Shown in pieces: positions 8,164 through 19,623 of a stretch of 50,900 bases of DNA (position 1 is the first letter of the stretch; every line of letters starts with the position of its first letter). The position numbers were made by a program, and so were the translations under genes. Below the pieces are notes generated by a model that did not search any database, was not told the origin of the DNA, and saw only the letters and a list, made by a program, of their open reading frames with translations. The DNA comes from Gammaproteobacteria bacterium (GTDB lineage: Bacteria > Pseudomonadota > Gammaproteobacteria > Xanthomonadales > Rhodanobacteraceae). Where the stretch lies: NCBI GenBank assembly GCA_021324095.1, contig JAJPJT010000036.1, positions 1 through 50,900 of the forward strand, read 5' to 3'.

Positions 8164-8661
8164 GGGCTCAATATTACCGATCGGTACTTCGGAACATATG
8201 CCCCTCGAGTCAAGGGGCTGAGGCTGCGCGCTTACGCGATGCGTAGTATCGCATCGCGTGCGCAGCCGACGAGGCGCGCAGGAGCGCGCCCGAACACCGA
8301 AGGTGGCCCTGAACCGCGCAGCGGTGAAGGGTGAGCGCCAGGGATGATGCGAATAAGGCCCGAGGCAGGATGCCGAGGGCGGGGTTGCCAGGCGAGATCA
8401 GGACGGCGAGTCGGTCGGGGCGTTGTGGAGAGATGGGCCTCGCGGGCAAGCGAAGATCGATACGTCGAACTGGCCCTCGTTGTTGTATCTTGGCACACGC
8501 GGTCTGCGGTGCCTGGCAAGGCGTCGCGGATCCGCCATCAGGGGGATGATGCGTCGAGAGGGAGTTTTGCGGGATCGACGTGATGGCCGTCACGTTCGCA
8601 TGCGGTGTGGCATCCATGTTGCATGGACTCTCACCGCCTCCCTCGAGGTGGAATCCTGACC
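8164..8661. other. Divergent intergenic region gshB / pilG
   Basis: 498 bp without a credible gene. It should hold divergent promoters for gshB (minus) and pilG (plus); I could not fix -35/-10 boxes with confidence. Contents seen: CCCCT at 8201-8205 with AGGGG at 8213-8217, a long hairpin at 8222-8267, and at 8361-8387 a 27-nt segment repeated near 32287 with one mismatch. Short ORFs here lack ribosome binding sites and do not look coding. Confidence 0.6.
8222..8267. repeat. Long REP-like hairpin
   Basis: Outer stem GGCTGCGC (8222-8229) with GCGCAGCC (8260-8267), inner stem ACGCGATGCG (8234-8243) with CGCATCGCGT (8250-8259), loop TAGTAT, and a GCTT bulge on the left arm. All 18 pairs are perfect. 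It lies about 60 bp upstream of the gshB start and could be REP-like or act as a transcription barrier between the divergent units. Confidence 0.8.
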
Positions 8662-9066
8662 GTGAATGACAACGCCCATCACGATGGTCTGACCGGATTG
8701 AAGGTCATGGTCATCGACGACTCGAAGACCATTCGCCGCACCGCCGAAACCCTGCTGAAGAAGGAGGGCGCGGAAGTACTGACCGCCGTCGACGGCTTCG
8801 AAGCCCTGGCGAAGATTTCCGACCTGCGACCTGACATCATCTTTGTCGACATCATGATGCCGCGGCTCGACGGTTACCAGACCTGCGCGCTCATCAAGAA
8901 CAACCACGTGTTCCGTTCCACGCCGGTGATCATGCTGTCCTCGAAAGACGGCTTGTTCGACAAGGCGCGTGGCCGGATCGTGGGCTCCGAGCAGTACCTC
9001 ACCAAACCTTTCACCCGTGACGAACTGCTTGGGGCGATCCGGCAGCACGTCGCGACCGTCAAGTAA
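8662..9066 (+). CDS. pilG: Twitching motility response regulator PilG
   Basis: Single-domain CheY-like receiver of the Pil-Chp system; in Pseudomonas it promotes pilus extension through the adenylate cyclase branch. The 134 residues contain LKVMVIDDSKTIRRTAETLLKK, the phospho-acceptor in IIFVDIMMPRLDGYQTCALIKN, and the switch segments VIMLSSKDG and LTKPF, nearly identical to Pseudomonas PilG. I take GTG 8662 because it gives the usual N-terminus and has AGGTGG upstream; upstream in-frame ATGs lack a ribosome binding site. First gene of the operon. Confidence 0.94.
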   Translation: MNDNAHHDGLTGLKVMVIDDSKTIRRTAETLLKKEGAEVLTAVDGFEALAKISDLRPDIIFVDIMMPRLDGYQTCALIKNNHVFRSTPVIMLSSKDGLFDKARGRIVGSEQYLTKPFTRDELLGAIRQHVATVK

Positions 9067-9099
9067 CGTGCGGCCACGCCGGCCACGCAAGGGGACAAC

Positions 9100-9471
9100 A
9101 TGGCACACATTCTGATCATCGATGACTCGCCGACCGACGTGAAGATTTTTTCCGGTGCCCTCGAACGGGCCGGGCACACGGTCACGTCCGCCGCGACGGC
9201 AGAGGCCGGCATCGATGCCGCGCACAAGGCGAAGCCCGACCTGGTGTTGATGGACGTGATCATGCCCGGCATGAACGGCTTTCAGGCGACCCGCAGCCTC
9301 ACCAAGGATCCCGAGACCAGCACGATTCCGGTGCTGATCGTCACCACCAAGAGCATGGAAACCGATCGCATGTGGGGCATGCGCCAGGGCGCGAAGGACG
9401 TGCTGGTGAAGCCGGTCAGCGAAAAGGATCTGGTGGCCCACGTGAGCAAGCACCTTTCCGCGAGCGGCTGA
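9100..9471 (+). CDS. pilH: Twitching motility response regulator PilH
   Basis: Second CheY-like receiver of the Pil-Chp pathway, associated with retraction and proposed as a phosphate sink. The 123 residues show ILIIDDSPTDVKIF, the acceptor aspartate in LVLMDVIMPGMNGF, the VTTKSMETDRMWGMRQGA segment characteristic of PilH, and LVKPV. A GGGGACAAC stretch precedes the ATG. It lies 33 bp after pilG and 8 bp before pilI. Confidence 0.95.
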   Translation: MAHILIIDDSPTDVKIFSGALERAGHTVTSAATAEAGIDAAHKAKPDLVLMDVIMPGMNGFQATRSLTKDPETSTIPVLIVTTKSMETDRMWGMRQGAKDVLVKPVSEKDLVAHVSKHLSASG

Positions 9472-9479
9472 GGCAGTCG

Positions 9480-10112
9480 ATGACCAAAAGGCACCCCCGT
9501 GCAGGATCGGACTCGCGCAAGCGCGAGTTGGCGCGCGGCAACACCGCCGTCACGGGAGAACCCGCGGTCGGAACACAACCGCAGGGTGCGTACGCGCTGC
9601 TGGCCGACTACGAGCGCCGCAGCCTTGCACACGATCCCGGCCTGCCGGAGCAGATCGAAGCGCCCGGCCTGTGGCGCGCGATCGGCTTCCGCGTCGGCGA
9701 TCGTCACTTCGTCAGCGGGATCGACGAGATCAGCGAAATCCTGATGTCGCCGCCGCCGGTCACCAGCATCCCCGCGACCCGTCCGTGGCTATTGGGGGTC
9801 GCGAACGTGCGCGGAAACCTGATCGCGCTGGTGGATCTCAAGCAATTCCTGTTCGAGCAGCGCACCCACGTCACCGGCCGCGCACGCGTGCTGGTGGTCA
9901 AGCAGGGCGGCGGCAACGTCGGCCTGCTGGTGGACGAGCTGATCGGCCAGCGCAACCTGACCGACGCCGATCGAGCCGACGCGGAAGGCGAAGCCGACCC
10001 GAGTCTCGCGCGGTTCGTCACCGAGAACGTGACGCTGGGCGCGGTGCGGCTGGGCCGGTTCAGTATGGTGGAGCTGACGCATGCGCCGGAATTCCAGCAC
10101 GCGGGGATATGA
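9480..10112 (+). CDS. pilI: CheW-like coupling protein PilI
   Basis: Adaptor expected to link the receptor PilJ to the kinase ChpA. A CheW domain covers about residues 58-205: RAIGFRVGDRHFVSGIDEISEIL, IPATRPWLLGVANVRGNLIALVDLKQFL and LVVKQGGGNVGLLVDELIG. The first 45 residues are basic and probably disordered. ATG 9480 follows pilH closely and gives 210 residues; an earlier in-frame start would lie inside pilH. Confidence 0.93.
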   Translation: MTKRHPRAGSDSRKRELARGNTAVTGEPAVGTQPQGAYALLADYERRSLAHDPGLPEQIEAPGLWRAIGFRVGDRHFVSGIDEISEILMSPPPVTSIPATRPWLLGVANVRGNLIALVDLKQFLFEQRTHVTGRARVLVVKQGGGNVGLLVDELIGQRNLTDADRADAEGEADPSLARFVTENVTLGAVRLGRFSMVELTHAPEFQHAGI

Positions 10113-10174
10113 ATGCGGTGATTTGAAGGTGCAATCACGATGCAAGCGACCAACATGGCAATGAGGTGCGAATC

Positions 10175-12175
10175 ATGAGCGCGAATTCCGATGCGGTTCG
10201 CAAGGGCGCGTCCCTGCAGACCTGGCTTATCATCCTGCTGCTGGCGGCGATCGTCTTGGCGGGCGTCGATTTCTTCCTGCTCAACCGGCACGACGGCCAG
10301 GACCGCGCGGCGGCGCAGCTCACCACGCAGATTCAGGTGAACTCGCAGCAGGTCGCAAATTTCGCCTTGCAGGCGGCCAACGGCAACATCGACGCCTTCA
10401 AGGAGCTCACGAGCACACGTGCGGCCATCGCCGCGGCCGTGCAGCACCTGAGCCAGGGTGACGCGGCCACAGGGCTGCCGGCCTACGGCAACGCGATCGG
10501 CATGGGCGGTTCGGTGAGTGCGCTGACGAAATCCTGGGATCAGTTGAGCAAGGATCTCGGCAGCATCGAAGCCAACAAGGATGCGGTGCTCGATTCCGCG
10601 TCGCAGGCGGCCCAGTTCAACCAGCAGATGCCTGACCTGAACTCGAAGATCAACCAGGTCATCAACATCCTCCACTCGAAAGGCTCTTCCTCTCAAATCT
10701 ATGCCTCTTCGCAACTCCTGGTGTCGGTTGACCGGCTGCTCCGCCGCGTGGGTGACGTGCTGCAGGGCGGCGCGGATTCCGCGACCGCCGCCAATGGCCT
10801 CGCGCTCGACTCTACCAATTACGGCGCCACGCTGAAGCAGCTCTCCGACAGCAGTTCGGGCGAAGCGGCGCGAATCCTGGCCAGTGTGCAAAGCGCGTGG
10901 AACGGTCTCGAAGCGCCGGTGCAGAAGGTGATTGCCGCCGCCCCGACGCTGGTGACCGTGAAGACGGCAGCCACCCAGGCTTCGGTGGATTCGCAGGACG
11001 TGTTGCTGAAGGCGAACAGCGTCGCGAGTGCACTCGGCAAACTGCCCCAGACGCGGCCGTTCCCCAACGTATGGTGGGGCCTGCTTGGCGCCGTTCTCGC
11101 GGTGGTGCTGGCAGTGATCCTGGCCTTCAGCTTCGTCGGCGCCGAGCGCAAGCGCGCCGTCGAAAGCCGCAAACTCAACGAACGCAACCAGCAGGCGATC
11201 ATGCGGCTGCTGGATGAGATGGGCACGCTCGCCGAAGGCGACCTGACGGTGAAGGCGACCGTGACCGAGGACATCACCGGCGCGATCGCGGACTCGGTGA
11301 ACTTCGCGGTCGAGGCGCTGCGCTCCCTTGTCACCACGATCAACGAGACGGCCGTCAGGGTGTCGTCGGCCGCGCAGGAAACCCAGGCCACCGCCAAGCA
11401 CCTCGCGGATGCCGCCAACCAGCAGGCCGAGCAGATCACTTCGGCATCCACCAAGATCAACGAGATGGCGGTCTCCATCGACCAGGTGTCGCGCAACTCT
11501 GCCGACAGCGCTGAAGTGGCGCAGCGCTCGGTGCAGATCGCGTCCAACGGGGCGCAGATCGTGCGCCAGACGATCAGCGGCATGGATTCGATCCGCGAAC
11601 AGATCCAGGAAACGTCCAAACGCATCAAGCGCCTCGGCGAGTCGTCGCAGGAAATCGGCTCGATCGTCGAGCTCATCAACGACATTGCCGAGCAGACGAA
11701 CATTCTGGCCTTGAACGCGGCCATCCAGGCGGCGTCCGCAGGCGAAGCAGGACGCGGCTTCGCGGTGGTCGCGGACGAAGTGCAGCGTCTGGCCGAACGC
11801 GCGACCGGTGCGACCAAGCGCATCGAGACGCTGGTGCAGACCATTCAGTCGGATACCGTCGAGGCGGTCAGTTCCATGGAGCAGACCACCACCCAGGTGG
11901 TGAACGGCGCGCGCCTGGCCGAGGACGCCGGCACCGCGCTGGGCGAGATCGAAAAGGTGTCGAACAATCTCGCCGGCCTGATTCAGGGCATCTCCAGTGC
12001 CGCCAGGCAGCAGTCCGCGGCCGCCACCAATATTTCGTCGACCATGAATTCGATCCAGCAGATCACGGCGCAGACTTCGGTCGGCGCGAACCAGACCGCG
12101 GAGTCGATCGGCAACCTCGCGCAACTCGCCCAGGAACTGCGTCGGTCGGTGGCCGACTTCAAGCTGCCGGCCTGA
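10175..12175 (+). CDS. pilJ: Pilus methyl-accepting chemoreceptor PilJ
   Basis: Inner-membrane receptor of the Pil-Chp system, reported to sense pilus state. 666 residues: a first membrane segment near 15-35 ([21 protein letters not shown]), a periplasmic PilJ-type domain, a second segment near 293-317, a HAMP-like linker and the cytoplasmic coiled coil with hairpin tip [36 protein letters not shown] 10175 has GAGG at the right distance; the GTG three codons upstream is less likely. In Pseudomonas pilK follows; here chpA starts 19 bp after the pilJ stop. Confidence 0.95.
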   Translation: MSANSDAVRKGASLQTWLIILLLAAIVLAGVDFFLLNRHDGQDRAAAQLTTQIQVNSQQVANFALQAANGNIDAFKELTSTRAAIAAAVQHLSQGDAATGLPAYGNAIGMGGSVSALTKSWDQLSKDLGSIEANKDAVLDSASQAAQFNQQMPDLNSKINQVINILHSKGSSSQIYASSQLLVSVDRLLRRVGDVLQGGADSATAANGLALDSTNYGATLKQLSDSSSGEAARILASVQSAWNGLEAPVQKVIAAAPTLVTVKTAATQASVDSQDVLLKANSVASALGKLPQTRPFPNVWWGLLGAVLAVVLAVILAFSFVGAERKRAVESRKLNERNQQAIMRLLDEMGTLAEGDLTVKATVTEDITGAIADSVNFAVEALRSLVTTINETAVRVSSAAQETQATAKHLADAANQQAEQITSASTKINEMAVSIDQVSRNSADSAEVAQRSVQIASNGAQIVRQTISGMDSIREQIQETSKRIKRLGESSQEIGSIVELINDIAEQTNILALNAAIQAASAGEAGRGFAVVADEVQRLAERATGATKRIETLVQTIQSDTVEAVSSMEQTTTQVVNGARLAEDAGTALGEIEKVSNNLAGLIQGISSAARQQSAAATNISSTMNSIQQITAQTSVGANQTAESIGNLAQLAQELRRSVADFKLPA

Positions 12176-12194
12176 CCGGCGGGACGCAGGTGCC

Positions 12195-15100
12195 ATGAGC
12201 GCAGGCGACGAAATGATGACCACGGCAACCGGTCCGGCCGGCATGGCCCCGGTCGCGTCTGTCGACATGGAGGCCGAAATGGGTGTGGCCGATCGGACGC
12301 CCGCGATGCGTCTCGAAGATCACATCGACTTCTCGACGCTGGGGTGGGTCAAGCCGCAGATCGAGGAACTCCTGTCGGAGGCGCGTCAGGCGCTGGAAGC
12401 GTTTGCCGAAAATCCCGCCGATGCCGGATCGATGCGGAGCTGCGTGGACCTGTTGCACCAGGTGCTTGGCACCCTGCGGATCGTCGAGTTGTATGGCGCT
12501 GCCGAGCTCGACCAGGAAATGGAACATCTCGCGCAGGCCGTCCTCGATGGCCAGGTCGCCAACCGCGATGACGCGTTGGGCACCCTGATGCGCGGACTGG
12601 TGCAGTTGCCCGATTACCTCGAACTCATCGAAAGCGGTCACAAGGACATCCCGATCGTCCTGCTGCCGCTCCTCAACGAATTGCGCGAGCAGCGCGCTGC
12701 GGAACCGGTCGATCCGCGCGTGTTGTTCCATCCCGATCTCGACCGGCCGTTGCCGCCGGAAGCACCCGGCGCGCGCGCACCTTATCCGTTTGCCGACTTG
12801 CGCCAACGCGTGACCCGGATCCGGTCGCGCTTCCAGGTTCAGCTTCTGGCGTGGACCCAGGGCAAGCTTGCGAACTTTGCGGAAATGCGCGAGTGCATGG
12901 ACGGACTGGGCGCGACCTGCCACGCCGAACCGGCGCGCCGCTTGTGGTGGGTGGCCAGTGGCGTGCTGGACGCGTTGCAGCAGGACCGGCTGGATTACCA
13001 CCTCGCGAGCTTGCGGCAACAGTTCGGACACCTCGACCGCACCATCCATCAGATGGAGGACCAGGGCGAAGAAGCGTGCGACGACGAAGATGCGCGCGAG
13101 CTCACGCGCACCTTGCTGTATGCCATTTCGCAGGCGGCCCCGGGTCCCGGCCGTACCGAGGCGATCACGCGTTGCTTCGCGCTCGACAGGATGGTTCCGA
13201 CCGAGCAGGAGCTCGAACATGCGCGCGCGGCGATGTCGGGGCGCAATCGCGCGCTGCTGGACACCGTCGCCAAGGCGGTCCGCGAAGACCTGCTGCGCGT
13301 CAAGGAGGGGCTGGACATTTTCCTGCGCCGCGATGACCGGAGCCCGCAGCAGCTCGCACCGCAGGTCGAAACGCTGCACCGCGTCGGAGACACGCTGGCG
13401 GTGCTGGGGCTGGACGCACCGGCGAAGATGATCCGCGAGCAGCGCCAGACCATCGCCGCGATGATCGACGGCAAGCGCGAAGCGAAACCCGAGACGATTC
13501 TGGATGTCGCCAGCGCTTTGCTGTACGTCGATGCCTCGCTGGACGAGCATATCGAACGCTTGGGTGCCGGTGATCGAACCGAGGACGCGCTGCCGCCCAG
13601 CGAGGCGCGCAAGATCATGCGCACGCTGATGCGCGAGGCCGGCGCCAACCTCGGCAAGGTCAAGGAACATATCACCGGCTTCATCGAGTCGTCCTGGTCG
13701 CACGATCAGTTGATCGAGGTGCCACGCTTGCTGGCCGAAGTCGGCGGCGCCCTGCGCATCCTCAATTTGGAACGCCCCGCGGATCTGGTCGAAGGCATCG
13801 ACCGCTATGTCGGCAACGAATTGATCGTGGACCGCAAGGTGCCCACGGTCGACGAGATGGATCAGCTCGCAGATGCGGTGGCCGGCGTCGAGTACTACCT
13901 CGAAATCGGCCATGACGCGAATGCCAGCGACAGCCGCATCCTCGACGGCGCCGAGCACAGTCTGGAACTGCTGCATTATTGGCCGGTTCCACCGTGCCGC
14001 GACCCCACCACGCCCATCGAATCCGCGGTTTCGGAAACGCTGGCTGCGGCGTCGGTGCAGCAGGGCGCGCCAGCGGCAACGCCTGCAACACCCATCGCGA
14101 AGGAAGCGTCCATTGCAACGAGATCGGCCGAATTCGTCGCGCCGCTGCCCGTGATTCCGGGCGTCGGCCCGGGGAAATGGGTGGAGGTCGAAGAGGAGGT
14201 CCTGGAACCGGTCGATGGCGACGGGGTCGCGGTCGACACGTCGTTCCAGGACGCAGCGGGCATCGACGAGGAAATCCGCGAAGTTTTCGTCGAGGAAGTG
14301 GGCGAGGAGATCGCGAACATCCACGTCAACCTGCCGGCCTGGAAGACCAATCCGGACGATCTCGATGCGCTCAAGAGCGTGCGGCGTTCATTCCATACGC
14401 TCAAGGGTTCCGGGCGGCTGGTGGGCGCCGTGGCACTGGGCGAATTCAGCTGGAAAGTCGAGAACATGCTCAACCGCGTGCTCGACGGGACCATCCAGCC
14501 CGACCAGAACGTGCAGGCGCTGGTGGATGCCGCCGTCGCGGCACTTCCGAAATTGCACGCGGGACTGCAGGGCGAAAACGTCACGCTCGATCCACCGCTC
14601 GACGCCATCATGCAGACCGCCGACAAGCTTGCTGCCGGCCAGTCCGCGCGCATCGCGGATCTGGCGCAAGGCTACCGCAAGGTCCTGCGCAAGGTGAATC
14701 GCTGGGTGCCGTCCGAAGCGGGACGGACCTCCCCGGAGATTGCCACGCCGGTCGACGCGGTCATCACGTCGCCCGTCTCGGGTCTGCCCGTCGTCGACCC
14801 GATCCTGCTGGACGTTTTGCGCACCGAGGTTGTCCAGCATCTGGAAAACATGCGCGGTTATGTCGCGCGCGATGCGCGCAACGATGTCGTGGTGGACGAC
14901 GAATTGGTGCGTTCGGTGCACACGCTGCACGGCGCGGTGGCGATGGTCGGGATCGACTCGCTGGCGGGCATGCTGGCGCCGATGGAAGTATGGATCCGCC
15001 GCATGCGCGGGGCGGGCGCGGCGCTCGACGGCGAAGGTCGTGACGCCATGCGTGATGCCGTGGCGATGACCGAGCACGTGATGGCGCAGTTTGACGCGCC

Positions 15101-18100
15101 GGTTCCGGACGTTCCGGATACCACCGCCTTGACCGAACGTCTGGAAGGCTTGCGCGATCGCTGGCCGGAAGCAGCCCCCTTGGGTGCGTCGCGTGCTGCC
15201 GCCGGCGAACTGGCGATGCTTCAGGAAGCGGAGGCTGAAGCTGCAAACGGTGCTGCTATCGAAACGGCCGATTCCGGGGTCGCTGCGGCTGCGCTGGAAG
15301 CGGCTTCCGCATTGCCCACTGAAAACGATGAAGAGGTGCTGGCCGCGCGTGAAGCGGCCGCGCGCATCGCGGAGCAGAAGGCGGAGCAGGAACGCATCTC
15401 TGCGGAGCGAGCAGAACAGGAAAAGATTGCGGCCGAGCAGGCAGAACAGGAGCGCGTTGCTGCCGAGCAAGCGGAACAAGCGAGGCTGGCTGCCGAGGAG
15501 GCAGAACAGCAGGACGCCGCCGCCGCCGCGGAACGTGAGCGCCTTGCTGCTGAGCAAGCGGAACAGGAACGCCTGGCTGCGGAGAAGGCCGAGCGGGAAC
15601 GCGTCGCTGCAGAGAGAGCCGAGCAGGAACGTCTTGCTGCAGAACAGGCGGAGCGCGAGCGCATCGCAGCCGAACAGGCGGAACAGGAACGCATTGCCGC
15701 AGAGAAGGCCGAGCAGGAACGCATCGCTGCCGAGAAAGCCGAGCAGGAACGTCTTGCCGCCGAACAGGCGGAGCGCGAGCGCATCGCTGCCGAACAGGCG
15801 GAACACGAACGCATTGCCGCAGAGAAGGCCGAGCAGGCGCGCATCGCTGCAGAACGAGCCGAACAGGAGCGCTTGGCCGCGGAACAGGCCGAAAAGGATC
15901 GCATTGCCGCCGAATTGGCGGAACAGGCGCGTCTCGCTGCGCAGAAGGCCGAGCAGGAGCGCTTCGCGAAAGCGCGCGCGAAGGCCGCGAAGGAAGTCGC
16001 AGCGACGGCACTGCCGCCATTCCCTGATGATCCGCAACCTGAGGGCTCACTGGACATTCCCGAGCTCGATCCGGAACTGGTCGAGCTGTTCACCGAAGAA
16101 GCCGGCGAATTGATGGATGCCAGCGATGGCCTGCTCGCCAAGCTGCGCGGCGCACCCGATGACAACGAATGCTTGCGCGGCCTGCAGCGCAACCTGCACA
16201 CCTTCAAGGGCGGTGCGCGAGTGGTGGGCATTCCGCAGGTGGGCGATCTTGCGCACGCCATGGAAACCCTGCTGGAGAAGCTGGGCGACCGCAGGCGCGG
16301 GCTCACGCCGGTCGAGGTGGATTCGCTGGAACGTGGATTCGACCGCTTGAACGAATTGGTCGAGCGGATCCGGCAATCGCGTGCGATTGCGACGCCGCTC
16401 AATGCGATCGAACGTCTCAATGCGCTCGCCGAAGAGCGCCCGGTGGGCGCCAAAGCCGCTACCGCGGCGCACGAACCCGCGCGCGGACATCACGCGAAGG
16501 TTCCCGCTCCCGCACCGCGCGAGGCGCCGCGGGTCGATGAATCCGAAATGCACGCGCCAGCGGAAATGATCCGCGTGCGCTCCGACCTGCTCGACACGCT
16601 GGTCAACGCGGCGGGCGAGGCATCGATCTACCGCGCGCGCCTGGAACAGCAGGTCGGCAATTTCCGTTTCAACCTGGTCGAACTCGCCCAGACCGTGTCG
16701 CGCCTGCGCGAGCAGTTGCGCAAGCTGGAGATCGAAACCGAAACCCAGATCCTGTCGCGCTATCAGCGCGAAAACGAGGCTGGCGCCGGCGCCACGTTCG
16801 ATCCGCTCGAACTCGACCGCTTCTCGAACCTGCAGCAGTACTCGCGCGCGTTGGCCGAATCGGTGTCGGACCTCGCTTCGATTGAGGACATCCTCGACGA
16901 CCAGACGCGCCAGTCCGAGACGCTGCTGTTGCAGCAGGCGCGCGTGAACTCGGATTTGCAGGACGGCCTGATGCGCACGCGCATGGTGCCGTTCGAATCG
17001 ATGGTGCCGAACCTGCGCCGCACCCTGCGCGGAACCGCAGACGAACTCGGCAAGCGTGCGCAACTCAAGGTCGTGGGCGCGCAGGGCGAAATGGATCGCA
17101 GCGTGCTCGAACGGATGAAGGCGCCGTTCGAACACATGTTGCGCAACGCGTTGACGCACGGCATCGAGGATCCCGCCGAGCGCGCCGCGCGGGGCAAGCC
17201 GATGGAAGGCACCGTCACGATCGAAGTCGGTCGCCAGGGTACCGAAGTGCTGGTGCGGGTTTCCGACGATGGTGCCGGGTTCGATCGCGATGCCATCCGC
17301 GCCAAGGCGATCCAGCGCGGCCTGCTGAAACCGGACGTGCCGGTCGCGGACAGCGAGCTGTTCAGCTTCGTGTTGCAGACCGGCTTTTCCACCGCCAGTG
17401 AAGTCAGCCAGTTGGCCGGCCGTGGCGTGGGCATGGACGTGGTCGCCAACGAAATCCGCCAACTCGGAGGTTCGCTGACGATCGAATCCGAACGCGGCCA
17501 GGGCACGGTCTTCAATATCCGCTTGCCGTTCACGCTGGCAGTGACGCAGGCCATCACGGTACGCGCCGCCGAGACCACGTTTGCGATACCGATGACATCG
17601 GTTCAGGCCGTGTCGCGTATCCGCCGCCAGGAGATGGCCGAAAAGCTGGCTTCGGGAGATCGGACGGTCACCTATGTCGGCGAGGAATATGCGCTCCATG
17701 ACCTGTCAGAACTACTTGGCTTCGGGGCGGCCAGCATTCCGGAGGACGGCACCGGACAGCTGCCTTTGTTGATGGTGCGCGCGGGTGATCTTCGCGCCGC
17801 CGTCCGCATCGACACGGTGGTCGGTTCCCGCGAAATCGTGGTCAAGCCGGTGGGCCCGCAGATCAGCAACGTTCCCGGCATGTTTGGCGCCACCATCCTG
17901 GGCGACGGTTCGGTGATGCTGATCCTCGATCCTGCGCCGCTGGTCCGCCACTTCGTCGCGAAACAGGCGGCCGCGGCTGCGACTGCCGAAGCCGGGGCGA
18001 TCGTGGAGGTGCCGGATTCGCCGGCTGCGCCGGCGCGAACGGAAGCGGAAGGGCCGCGCGTGGTCATGGTCGTGGATGACTCCATCACCATGCGCAAGGT

Positions 18101-18428
18101 CACCACGCGCGTGCTCGAACGCGAGCAACTGGACGTCGTCACCGCGAAGGATGGCGTCGATGCGCTGGAAAAACTGCAGGAACGCATCCCGGACGTCATG
18201 CTGCTCGACATCGAGATGCCGCGCATGGACGGCTTCGAACTGGCCACGCACATGAAGAACGACGCGCGCTTCCGCCACGTGCCGATCATCATGATCACGT
18301 CGCGTACCGGCGAGAAGCATCGCGAGCGCGCGTTTGAGATCGGCGTGGACCGCTACCTCGGCAAGCCGTACAGCGAAGCCGACCTGTTGCGCAACGTGGC
18401 CGAGATCCTGGAGGCGCGCCGTGTTTGA
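12195..18428 (+). CDS. chpA: Hybrid chemotaxis kinase ChpA/PilL
   Basis: Very large CheA-type hybrid kinase (2077 residues) at the centre of the Pil-Chp pathway. Order: degenerate Hpt-like domains (about 45-125 and 470-560); Hpt with [10 protein letters not shown] (His 734); Hpt with [10 protein letters not shown] (His 909); a long Ala/Glu/Gln/Arg decapeptide-repeat helix (about 1050-1270); Hpt with [10 protein letters not shown] (His 1335); CheA dimerisation and ATPase domain ([31 protein letters not shown]); CheW-like domain; C-terminal receiver with acceptor Asp 2005 in [12 protein letters not shown]. The ATG has only a weak AGG upstream and may be coupled to pilJ. The kinase core looks intact. 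Confidence 0.95.
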   Translation: MSAGDEMMTTATGPAGMAPVASVDMEAEMGVADRTPAMRLEDHIDFSTLGWVKPQIEELLSEARQALEAFAENPADAGSMRSCVDLLHQVLGTLRIVELYGAAELDQEMEHLAQAVLDGQVANRDDALGTLMRGLVQLPDYLELIESGHKDIPIVLLPLLNELREQRAAEPVDPRVLFHPDLDRPLPPEAPGARAPYPFADLRQRVTRIRSRFQVQLLAWTQGKLANFAEMRECMDGLGATCHAEPARRLWWVASGVLDALQQDRLDYHLASLRQQFGHLDRTIHQMEDQGEEACDDEDARELTRTLLYAISQAAPGPGRTEAITRCFALDRMVPTEQELEHARAAMSGRNRALLDTVAKAVREDLLRVKEGLDIFLRRDDRSPQQLAPQVETLHRVGDTLAVLGLDAPAKMIREQRQTIAAMIDGKREAKPETILDVASALLYVDASLDEHIERLGAGDRTEDALPPSEARKIMRTLMREAGANLGKVKEHITGFIESSWSHDQLIEVPRLLAEVGGALRILNLERPADLVEGIDRYVGNELIVDRKVPTVDEMDQLADAVAGVEYYLEIGHDANASDSRILDGAEHSLELLHYWPVPPCRDPTTPIESAVSETLAAASVQQGAPAATPATPIAKEASIATRSAEFVAPLPVIPGVGPGKWVEVEEEVLEPVDGDGVAVDTSFQDAAGIDEEIREVFVEEVGEEIANIHVNLPAWKTNPDDLDALKSVRRSFHTLKGSGRLVGAVALGEFSWKVENMLNRVLDGTIQPDQNVQALVDAAVAALPKLHAGLQGENVTLDPPLDAIMQTADKLAAGQSARIADLAQGYRKVLRKVNRWVPSEAGRTSPEIATPVDAVITSPVSGLPVVDPILLDVLRTEVVQHLENMRGYVARDARNDVVVDDELVRSVHTLHGAVAMVGIDSLAGMLAPMEVWIRRMRGAGAALDGEGRDAMRDAVAMTEHVMAQFDAPVPDVPDTTALTERLEGLRDRWPEAAPLGASRAAAGELAMLQEAEAEAANGAAIETADSGVAAAALEAASALPTENDEEVLAAREAAARIAEQKAEQERISAERAEQEKIAAEQAEQERVAAEQAEQARLAAEEAEQQDAAAAAERERLAAEQAEQERLAAEKAERERVAAERAEQERLAAEQAERERIAAEQAEQERIAAEKAEQERIAAEKAEQERLAAEQAERERIAAEQAEHERIAAEKAEQARIAAERAEQERLAAEQAEKDRIAAELAEQARLAAQKAEQERFAKARAKAAKEVAATALPPFPDDPQPEGSLDIPELDPELVELFTEEAGELMDASDGLLAKLRGAPDDNECLRGLQRNLHTFKGGARVVGIPQVGDLAHAMETLLEKLGDRRRGLTPVEVDSLERGFDRLNELVERIRQSRAIATPLNAIERLNALAEERPVGAKAATAAHEPARGHHAKVPAPAPREAPRVDESEMHAPAEMIRVRSDLLDTLVNAAGEASIYRARLEQQVGNFRFNLVELAQTVSRLREQLRKLEIETETQILSRYQRENEAGAGATFDPLELDRFSNLQQYSRALAESVSDLASIEDILDDQTRQSETLLLQQARVNSDLQDGLMRTRMVPFESMVPNLRRTLRGTADELGKRAQLKVVGAQGEMDRSVLERMKAPFEHMLRNALTHGIEDPAERAARGKPMEGTVTIEVGRQGTEVLVRVSDDGAGFDRDAIRAKAIQRGLLKPDVPVADSELFSFVLQTGFSTASEVSQLAGRGVGMDVVANEIRQLGGSLTIESERGQGTVFNIRLPFTLAVTQAITVRAAETTFAIPMTSVQAVSRIRRQEMAEKLASGDRTVTYVGEEYALHDLSELLGFGAASIPEDGTGQLPLLMVRAGDLRAAVRIDTVVGSREIVVKPVGPQISNVPGMFGATILGDGSVMLILDPAPLVRHFVAKQAAAAATAEAGAIVEVPDSPAAPARTEAEGPRVVMVVDDSITMRKVTTRVLEREQLDVVTAKDGVDALEKLQERIPDVMLLDIEMPRMDGFELATHMKNDARFRHVPIIMITSRTGEKHRERAFEIGVDRYLGKPYSEADLLRNVAEILEARRV
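15352..15975 (+). repeat. 30-bp coding repeats: decapeptide array within ChpA
   Basis: About 20 imperfect 30-bp units encode a decapeptide of type [11 protein letters not shown]. Positions 1-5 vary little (AEQER, AERER, AEHER), while I/L/V alternates at position 6. Charge is dense and helix-forming, so the product should be one long rigid helix or coiled coil between the second and third canonical Hpt domains. Copy number could change by slippage or recombination in frame. Confidence 0.9.
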
Positions 18429-19623
18429 TCGGGTGCTGTCGATGCGGCCCCGCGTGGCGCTGGTGTTCGGCGACGCGGCTTCAGCGGCCCACGTGCGCGA
18501 TGCCGTGGCGGCCCAGATCGAGATCGTGTACGCAACCTCCGCGGCGGAGTTTGACGCGTCGCGGCTCGCGGAATCGGGCGCAACTGCGGCGCTCGTAAGC
18601 CTCGACGGCTGCGATTGGCTGGATTCCATCGAAGCCAGCCTCAATGAAGCGGGCGTCGCAGTGGTGTTCGACGATCCCGAGATTTCCCGCAACCTGCAGG
18701 GCTGGGAACGTGCCCGCTGGCTGCGTCATCTGACCGCGAAGTTGAGCGGCAACACCCATTACGATCCACCGCGACCGAGCGTCGACGCGACGTCGGTACA
18801 AACCGCCGCGGCCGACGCCGGACCGAAAGCAGATCCTTTGGGCCAGCCGACCGTCAACGCGCCGGACGTGGCCGAGCGGCCCTTGTCGGCCGCAGAAATC
18901 GAATCCATGACCGCTGATTTTGTCACCGTCCAGGAGCCATCCATGGCAGCGATGAACCGCGATGATGTTTCAGGGGGCGCACGGTCGCCGTCATCGGGCG
19001 TCGCCGGGTCCGGGCTTGGCGAACTACCGGCCACGACGCAAAGGGCCGAATCAGGTCTCGTGGCCGTCGCCGCGGACTCTGGCGCTGCTTCATCCGGCTC
19101 GACGTCTGCATCACCGCGCCGGTCTGGCGTGGATCTCGACGACGCCGGCGCGCTCGATGTCGATACCGAGGCATTGTCGGCAATGATCGACGCGCGGCTT
19201 GCGGAATCGGGCGGACCTGCCTCGTCCGATTCGCCTGAAGTCTGGCGCGTGGTCGAAGGCGGTGCTGCTGCCGTTTCCGGAGCGGCCGTCGATGCTGCCA
19301 ACCCGCCGGAACCGGCGCGGCCGTCTGCAGCGCCGGTCGATGATGCTGACGTGATGAACGGATTGCCTGCACTGGACGATTGGCAACTCGTCGACCCAGA
19401 AGCTCCTGCGATGCAGGTGGCCAACGCGGGGCAGAACAGGCGGGCAGAACCCGAGGTCTCGCTCGATCTCGCCGGTCTGGAACTGGTGCCCATGGAAACG
19501 ATCGTGCCGCTGAACGTGCACGCCGAGCCCATCGAGCGCTGGATGCATGTGCCCGCCGGTGGAAAGTCTGCGGCCAAAACGAGCGAACCGGCGGCGTCGA
19601 CCTCGAACGGAGGTCGTGCATGA
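18421..19623 (+). CDS. ChpB-like protein lacking the CheB methylesterase domain
   Basis: 400-residue protein in the chpB position. The first 110 residues look like the N-terminal domain of Pil-Chp CheB homologues ([50 protein letters not shown]). The remainder is low-complexity, rich in Ala, Ser, Asp and Pro, with a short conserved-looking tail ([28 protein letters not shown]). No methylesterase catalytic motif is visible. I use GTG 18421: GGAGG lies about 7 bp upstream and it overlaps the chpA stop by 8 bp; ATG 18442 is the alternative. The stop overlaps chpC in an ATGA. Confidence 0.75.
   Translation: MFDRVLSMRPRVALVFGDAASAAHVRDAVAAQIEIVYATSAAEFDASRLAESGATAALVSLDGCDWLDSIEASLNEAGVAVVFDDPEISRNLQGWERARWLRHLTAKLSGNTHYDPPRPSVDATSVQTAAADAGPKADPLGQPTVNAPDVAERPLSAAEIESMTADFVTVQEPSMAAMNRDDVSGGARSPSSGVAGSGLGELPATTQRAESGLVAVAADSGAASSGSTSASPRRSGVDLDDAGALDVDTEALSAMIDARLAESGGPASSDSPEVWRVVEGGAAAVSGAAVDAANPPEPARPSAAPVDDADVMNGLPALDDWQLVDPEAPAMQVANAGQNRRAEPEVSLDLAGLELVPMETIVPLNVHAEPIERWMHVPAGGKSAAKTSEPAASTSNGGRA

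Noticed and set aside
8210..8617. Short minus-strand ORFs upstream of gshB
   Set aside because: They cover hairpins and dispersed repeats, have no ribosome binding site and no protein-like pattern.
9704..12268. Long open frame of 854 codons on the minus strand, opposite pilI/pilJ
   Set aside because: It is the high-GC shadow of pilJ: Arg/His/Gly-rich, no recognisable domain, and the plus strand codes for a clear PilJ.
12159..14324. Long minus-strand frame of 721 codons opposite chpA
   Set aside because: Shadow of the kinase gene; composition is Arg/His/Asp-rich without motifs, and chpA is unambiguous.
15352..15975. Regular 30-bp periodicity that could suggest a CRISPR array
   Set aside because: Units are directly adjacent with no spacers and translate as a decapeptide within ChpA.
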